A DNA stretch of 64,000 bases, taken from assembly GCA_037577475.1 (NCBI GenBank), contig CM075194.1, forward strand, positions 6,995,992 to 7,059,991. Direction: 5' to 3'. Below are positions 60,801 to 64,000 of the stretch, in pieces (position 1 is the first letter of the stretch; every line of letters begins with the position of its first letter). The translations under genes were made by a program, and so were the position numbers. The notes beneath the pieces were generated by a model. The model was given only the letters and a program-made list of their open reading frames with translations, was not told the DNA's origin and searched no databases. This stretch comes from Chaunax sp. Z400. Lineage: Eukaryota; Chordata; Actinopteri; Lophiiformes; Chaunacidae.

Positions 60801-63338
60801 GTCATTATATTTTATATGCCATCTTGTTCAATGTGTGTTCAGCAAGATACTGTGACTGGCTGTAATGAGAGCCAAGTGGGTGTTAACAAAGGAGAACAAT
60901 AATCCTATCAGTAACACTGGTTTGCTCAGATTCATCATAGTGGGGGACAAAAATACGCTGCTGTAGTTTTTTTACTTTATGGCATTCTTTGATAATTAAA
61001 AGTTTTCATCTATATTTCAGGTATTAAATTTACTGAGACTGATTCAAGAAAAATAGTAAATCCTCAAATTTTGAGGGGCAATTAAAAAGAGAATATTTAC
61101 TTTTTTTTTAAAATAATCAGTTGATTGATTCCTATGCACAAGCACGAGCATGAACATGAGCTACTAACTTCCAATAAGTGAGAGCTCTGCTCTCTGTCTT
61201 TCTAAGCTTTTAGCTTTGATGCTAAAATAAAGATTTCAGCTCAAAAAACATTTTTAGCATCTTAAAATCAATTTGGGTTCTTGGGGCTTTTGGGGACTTT
61301 GCACCATATGAACTGCACAGAGTCATTTTGTGTTGTTTTTTTGCTATTTTTTCTAATTTTTAAGTTTTAAAACAAGTCCCCATCTTCTTCAGTTGTTCAG
61401 GTTCACTCCCTTGCTGTGAAGCTTCAGAAATGTTCTGCGGACTAAGAAATTTCACCTGACTTTTTAATAAGGGGGTGAATAGAAAATTACTGACATTTTA
61501 TTTCTGTGTGAACTGTTCCTTTAGACGTGTGTCAGTGTGACACAGAGATTCAGTTGCCAGGTTGATTTCACTGTGACTTCTTCATGCTTTCAAATGCACA
61601 GAAAGCAGACAAATACAGAAACACACACCATGTGCTACAGAGCTGAACCGATGCAAACAGAGCAGAGTACAGAACGCGGTGAGGCGACAGAGGTCAGGTG
61701 ACAGGAGGCGGGTGTGGCACCTATTGCTCCTCTCTTCCATTCACTCGTACATAAGCACAGAGCCGCTTGATGATAAGACGAAGGATGGCTGTGTGGTGAG
61801 CTGAAAGGAATCATGGGTAAATGAGGGATGAGGCTCTATCGCCATGCAGCAGGGAGGCCATTCAGAGCGACGGTTACCACGGTTACTACAATCATCATCA
61901 TAACAGTACCACTGTACCGAGGTTAGATAAACATGCAGCACCTTTTTGGGCCTCACTCCTCGCTGCGTGGTCAAAGGACAGGAGGGAAGGTGAGGAAGGA
62001 GAGGAGGAAGGATGGAGGTTAAAGGTCAAGACTTTGTCAGAGGCATGCTGGAGGTGACGGGGCTGTCGTGAGTCGGTTCACGTCAAGTATTTTCACAAAC
62101 ATACCTTCAGTTCACTTTCACACACATTTCTTCATTCTCACACAAACTGTACAGGGGAAAAAAAAGCCGTTCACAAGCAGATCTTTTACATCATTGTATT
62201 AATATCATCATTTCTTCAGAGACTTCCTCTGATAGTGAATCAAATCTTAAAAACAAATAGTAAAATAAGACTGATAAATATAACTTTTTATTTGCTGTAA
62301 TGGACTTCAGCAGCTACTCTTGTCTTATATGTCTCATGTGACGCTGTTAACGGAACAGCCTGTTTCACTGTTACTGATACTGAATATACTGCCATGGAAA
62401 GTGGCATCAGAAATTCAACGAACACATTTAAAATTCAGCTTTGATTTCAAAACCTCAGCTGTGATGATGCATACGATGGGTTGTTTTCATCCCACGCTTT
62501 ATCTATGATCACAACAGCAAAACTGTTCTTTTGTTGTTGTCCAAAAAAAGAGATTAATTGTGGCTATTCATCCATAGAGAAATAAATAATAGTAATGAAC
62601 AACAAGAAAAGCTTTCTGCTTTATTCAATTTAAAATATTATGGTCTTATTTTCATCTATAGAGCACAACGCACAGCTGTTGTATTTTTAAGTAAACATCG
62701 CCCTCTGCTGGTCACATTAAAACAGAACCTTCAGCTCAGACGATCTGATTACACTATTTAAACTCATCATTTAATTAAAAGATTATTTAAAAGAATAAAT
62801 ATCACTTTTTGTTAACTGTTTGGATAGGATTTAAATCTGTATTTTATTATGCATGAAGACATCGTGCAGTTATCAAGGGAAAAACAAAGTCTTCCCAATA
62901 CAGAAACTTATTAAAGAAGAGCACAGTTTAAATATACTTAAGTACATGCATAATACTGCTTTGTGCTGTTAAGTACTATTTCTAATTGGCATACTGTCAA
63001 TGTTTCACAATCAAAAACTTGTGTGTATTTAAAGATCTCATGGATTTTTTTAATCAACTCTCTTTTAGACTGTATCATAACAAGCTATTGAGCAAAAGAA
63101 ATGCACTTAATAAAAAAAAGAAAATGCACATACAAATAAAAGTCAACACACTATTGAAGGGCTACCAAACATCATCCTACACAACATAAGTGACAAAACC
63201 TGTGAGAAAAGAAGAGATTTTCTTTGGCAGAGGCAGCCTGGAGTGGATGACCTCTGACTGTTGGATCAGACTGAAACAGCAGAGCAGGTGTGGCGTTATT
63301 TCCGCCAAAAGGAACACACAGAGTTGACTTTAGATAAC

Positions 63339-63401
<63 letters not shown>

Positions 63402-63559
63402 GTTTTTTGAGTTTGTGTGCATCCGTTTGTGAGTCTGTCGCTGTTCTCGTGTGTTAAACTCCAGGTGTTTGCTGCCATGTCGGCTCCTGAGGGGAACTTT
63501 GTGTTATTACAGCGTTATCTGACTCACCAGTTTAGAGGACCTGGGCGTCTCCAGGATCT
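42317..63559 (-). CDS. dctn1: dynactin subunit 1, p150Glued (5' end outside window)
   Basis: Twenty-seven exons join in phase: 63528-63559 (or to 63557), 61942-61962, 57859-57876, 55883-55903, 54902-55078, 52142-52339, 51554-51758, 51202-51280, 50853-51012, 50588-50692, 50062-50253, 49859-49978, 49356-49508, 49111-49271, 48460-48628, 47608-47676, 47297-47500, 46931-47092, 46340-46471, 46122-46250, 45831-45973, 45576-45742, 44314-44441, 43698-43884, 43501-43574, 42934-43023, 42317-42454 (stop TAA 42319-42317). They give about 1,143 residues: basic region, Ser/Pro linker, coiled coil 1 (KAKLKELEKHKIQLEQ), the intercoil domain ([20 protein letters not shown]), coiled coil 2 (LEDRETVIKELKKSLKIK) and the cargo-side C-terminus. 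Dynactin p150 links dynein to microtubules and cargo. The CAP-Gly exons are not in the window. Teleosts have dctn1a and dctn1b, and I cannot tell which this is. Confidence 0.95.
46588..46694. repeat. TIR repeat (AGTTCAC type), copy 4, right half
   Basis: Truncated copy in a dctn1 intron: CATCTTCTTCAGTTGTTTAG, then TGAAGCTCCAGAAATG and terminal GGGTGAACTGTCCCTTTAAG. Confidence 0.6.
48770..48890. repeat. dispersed repeat, GTGGTGCATTCACGTGCTCC type
   Basis: AACTAGTGGTGCATTCACGT, GAGTTGGGAAGTCGTTT and GGTGCGTTCGTGAGCTTTTA resemble a common teleost repeat with internal near-repeats of its ends. It lies in a dctn1 intron. Confidence 0.45.
49859..52339 (-). other. dctn1: dctn1 coiled coil 1 exons
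   Basis: Exons 52142-52339, 51554-51758, 51202-51280, 50853-51012, 50588-50692, 50062-50253 and 49859-49978 encode about 350 residues of near-continuous coiled coil. It starts EEEALRGQVKDLEEKLETL and includes the dynein-intermediate-chain-binding part, [20 protein letters not shown]. A Gln-rich patch (ELQQQQPPAEM) marks its end. Exon 51554 uses a weak donor, GTGCTGCC, but phase and protein match require it. Confidence 0.92.
52456..52730. repeat. TIR repeat (AGTTCAC type), copy 5
   Basis: It starts TTAAAGGAGCAGTTCACCC followed by AAAAATTAAAATTCAGTCAT, which is the best-preserved left end in the window. It contains TTTTAAGTTTTAAAACAATG and ends with a decayed TGAATTTTCATTTATGGTG. It lies in the dctn1 intron upstream of exon 52142. 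Confidence 0.65.
54902..55078 (-). other. dctn1: dctn1 Ser/Pro linker exon
   Basis: Encodes 59 residues from QPSRPAGGGGKG through SSSEPSTPAQTPLAAPVIPT to AVPSK. This flexible linker joins the basic region to coiled coil 1. EPSTPAQTPLAAP is nearly invariant in vertebrates as I recall. The exon is much richer in G+C than its flanks. Confidence 0.9.
55883..55903 (-). other. dctn1: 21-nt dctn1 micro-exon TTARRPK
   Basis: CCTCAG|21 nt|GTGAGC encodes TTARRPK, matching the TTTRRPK segment of the mammalian basic region. It is phase 0 on both sides, so inclusion or skipping keeps the frame. Confidence 0.85.
56731..56780. repeat. ATATT/ATTAT tandem repeat
   Basis: Tandem ATTAT units, broken once by ACGAT. 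Non-coding, in a dctn1 intron. Confidence 0.85.
57859..57876 (-). other. dctn1: 18-nt dctn1 micro-exon TPAPRK
   Basis: As an internal exon it follows acceptor ...GAGACAG and ends at AAG|GTACAG, encoding TPAPRK (mammal APTARK). The same bases are the 3' part of the p135 first coding exon. Confidence 0.8.
57905..57925. repeat. (CA)n microsatellite in candidate p135 5' UTR
   Basis: About ten CA units on the plus strand, (TG)n on the dctn1 strand, 17-37 bp upstream of the MMRQ start codon. Confidence 0.9.
58301..58342 (-). repeat. G-rich tract on the dctn1 strand, quadruplex-like
   Basis: The plus strand is CTCCCCTCCCCTTCGCCCCC followed by C4TC4TC5TC6. The minus strand therefore has at least six G-runs of four or more, separated by single A or short loops. 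Confidence 0.8.
60000..60085. repeat. dispersed repeat fragment, same type as 13,185
   Basis: ACCAAACTCTGTGGAGGGTT, TGGGTCAGACATGTGGAGG and GTTGTTCAGCCTTGGTGGGC match the end of the 13,185 copy. Short, so less certain. Confidence 0.4.
61345..61524. repeat. TIR repeat (AGTTCAC type), copy 6, right half
   Basis: TTTTAAAACAAGTCCCCATC, then TGAAGCTTCAGAAATGTTCT, and the end GTGTGAACTGTTCCTTTAGA. The left end is missing. It lies in a dctn1 intron. Confidence 0.6.
61942..61962 (-). other. dctn1: 21-nt dctn1 micro-exon RGVRPKK
   Basis: CAG|21 nt|GTGCTGC on the minus strand encodes RGVRPKK in phase 0. It corresponds to the LRGLKPKK part of the mammalian basic region. The donor GTGCTGC departs from consensus, as expected for a regulated micro-exon. 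It lies alone in about 5.6 kb of flanking intron. Confidence 0.75.
63342..63398. repeat. (TG)n microsatellite
   Basis: About 28 uninterrupted GT units. It lies about 130 bp beyond the donor of dctn1 exon 63528-63559, in the intron. On the dctn1 strand it reads (CA)n, a known splicing-modulator class, so length variation could affect neighbouring exon use. Confidence 0.95.
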
Positions 63560-64000
63560 CTGAGGAGATAAAAAAAAAAGACAAACAAAGATAGTGAGAA
63601 ACAAACTTTGATATTATCATCAGTGTTTACTGTCTTTTACAAGGTAGAAAGTGCCACATAGATCAGACCATAAACGCCCATAAATGTCCATTGTCCCTAT
63701 TCTGATGAAACCAGAGGGACTGTTACCTCTACCGTCCCGTGTCTGAACTAGGAAGCACTCAGAGAGCAGAAACTGTACCTCCTGCAACCCCATTGTCACT
63801 AAACATTATCAGAGGTGCATCAGCAATGATTAAAACAAAACTAAGACATAATTCATTGATCCTGTAAAACCTACTGCTCACGTTTGACATCACGCGATTA
63901 TGAGTAGTTTTAGTAGTTTATGAGTCATCACCAAAAATATGACTTTCCATAATGACCCCCTGCAAACATAGATTTTAATCTCTGAGACCCAAATTATTAT

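Noticed and set aside
63296..63478. Thr-His-rich minus-strand frame
   Set aside because: Pure translation of the (TG)n microsatellite.
63000..64000. Search for the dctn1 CAP-Gly exons
   Set aside because: No GKWVG- or CAP-Gly-like segment with splice sites was found before the window end. They should lie beyond 64,000.
1..64000. CRISPR arrays, rRNA and tRNA genes
   Set aside because: No regularly spaced direct repeats, no rRNA-like conserved stretches and no cloverleaf candidates were seen; tandem repeats present are simple microsatellites.

Overview
This is vertebrate nuclear DNA, most likely from a percomorph-type teleost. Long introns with GT-AG borders, (CA)n/(TG)n microsatellites, a decayed Tc1-like transposon and several dispersed repeats of familiar teleost type point this way. 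No bacterial-style operon, CRISPR array, tRNA or rRNA was seen.

Three protein-coding genes were rebuilt exon by exon, using open frames, splice sites and phase continuity. (1) A ttc31-like gene lies on the minus strand at 18,791-26,196: 19 coding exons, 652 codons plus stop. It encodes a charged N-terminus, TPR-like repeats, a UBA-like segment, an RNA-recognition motif and a C-terminal CCCH zinc finger. (2) alms1, the Alstrom syndrome gene, lies on the plus strand at 26,899-40,128: about 18 coding exons and about 2,316 codons, ending in the conserved ALMS motif. (3) dctn1, dynactin p150Glued, lies on the minus strand at 42,317 to beyond 63,559. The 27 in-window exons cover everything downstream of the CAP-Gly domain, which must lie past base 64,000.

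Layout: bases 1 to about 18,700 are a gene-poor flank with dispersed repeats, the Tc1 relic and several low-repeat stretches rich in homeodomain, POU or TCF-like motifs that could be conserved enhancers. ttc31 and alms1 are head to head across about 700 bp, with a TCTCGCGAG motif near alms1. alms1 and dctn1 are tail to tail, with predicted poly(A) signals about 85 bp apart. From memory, human ALMS1, DCTN1 and TTC31 all lie in the 2p13 region, so the trio looks like conserved but rearranged synteny.

alms1 (centrosome and basal body) and dctn1 (dynein adaptor, microtubules, centrosome) act in the same cellular territory. The ttc31 product looks RNA-binding, and its exact function is unknown. 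The most informative structure is in dctn1: three consecutive micro-exons encode the basic region, and one of them doubles as the first coding exon of a p135-type isoform starting MMRQ, whose Gln codon CAG is also the 3' splice site for the p150 transcript. ttc31 has an apparent GC-AG intron inside its RRM. A terminal-inverted-repeat element of the AGTTCACCC type recurs about six times.
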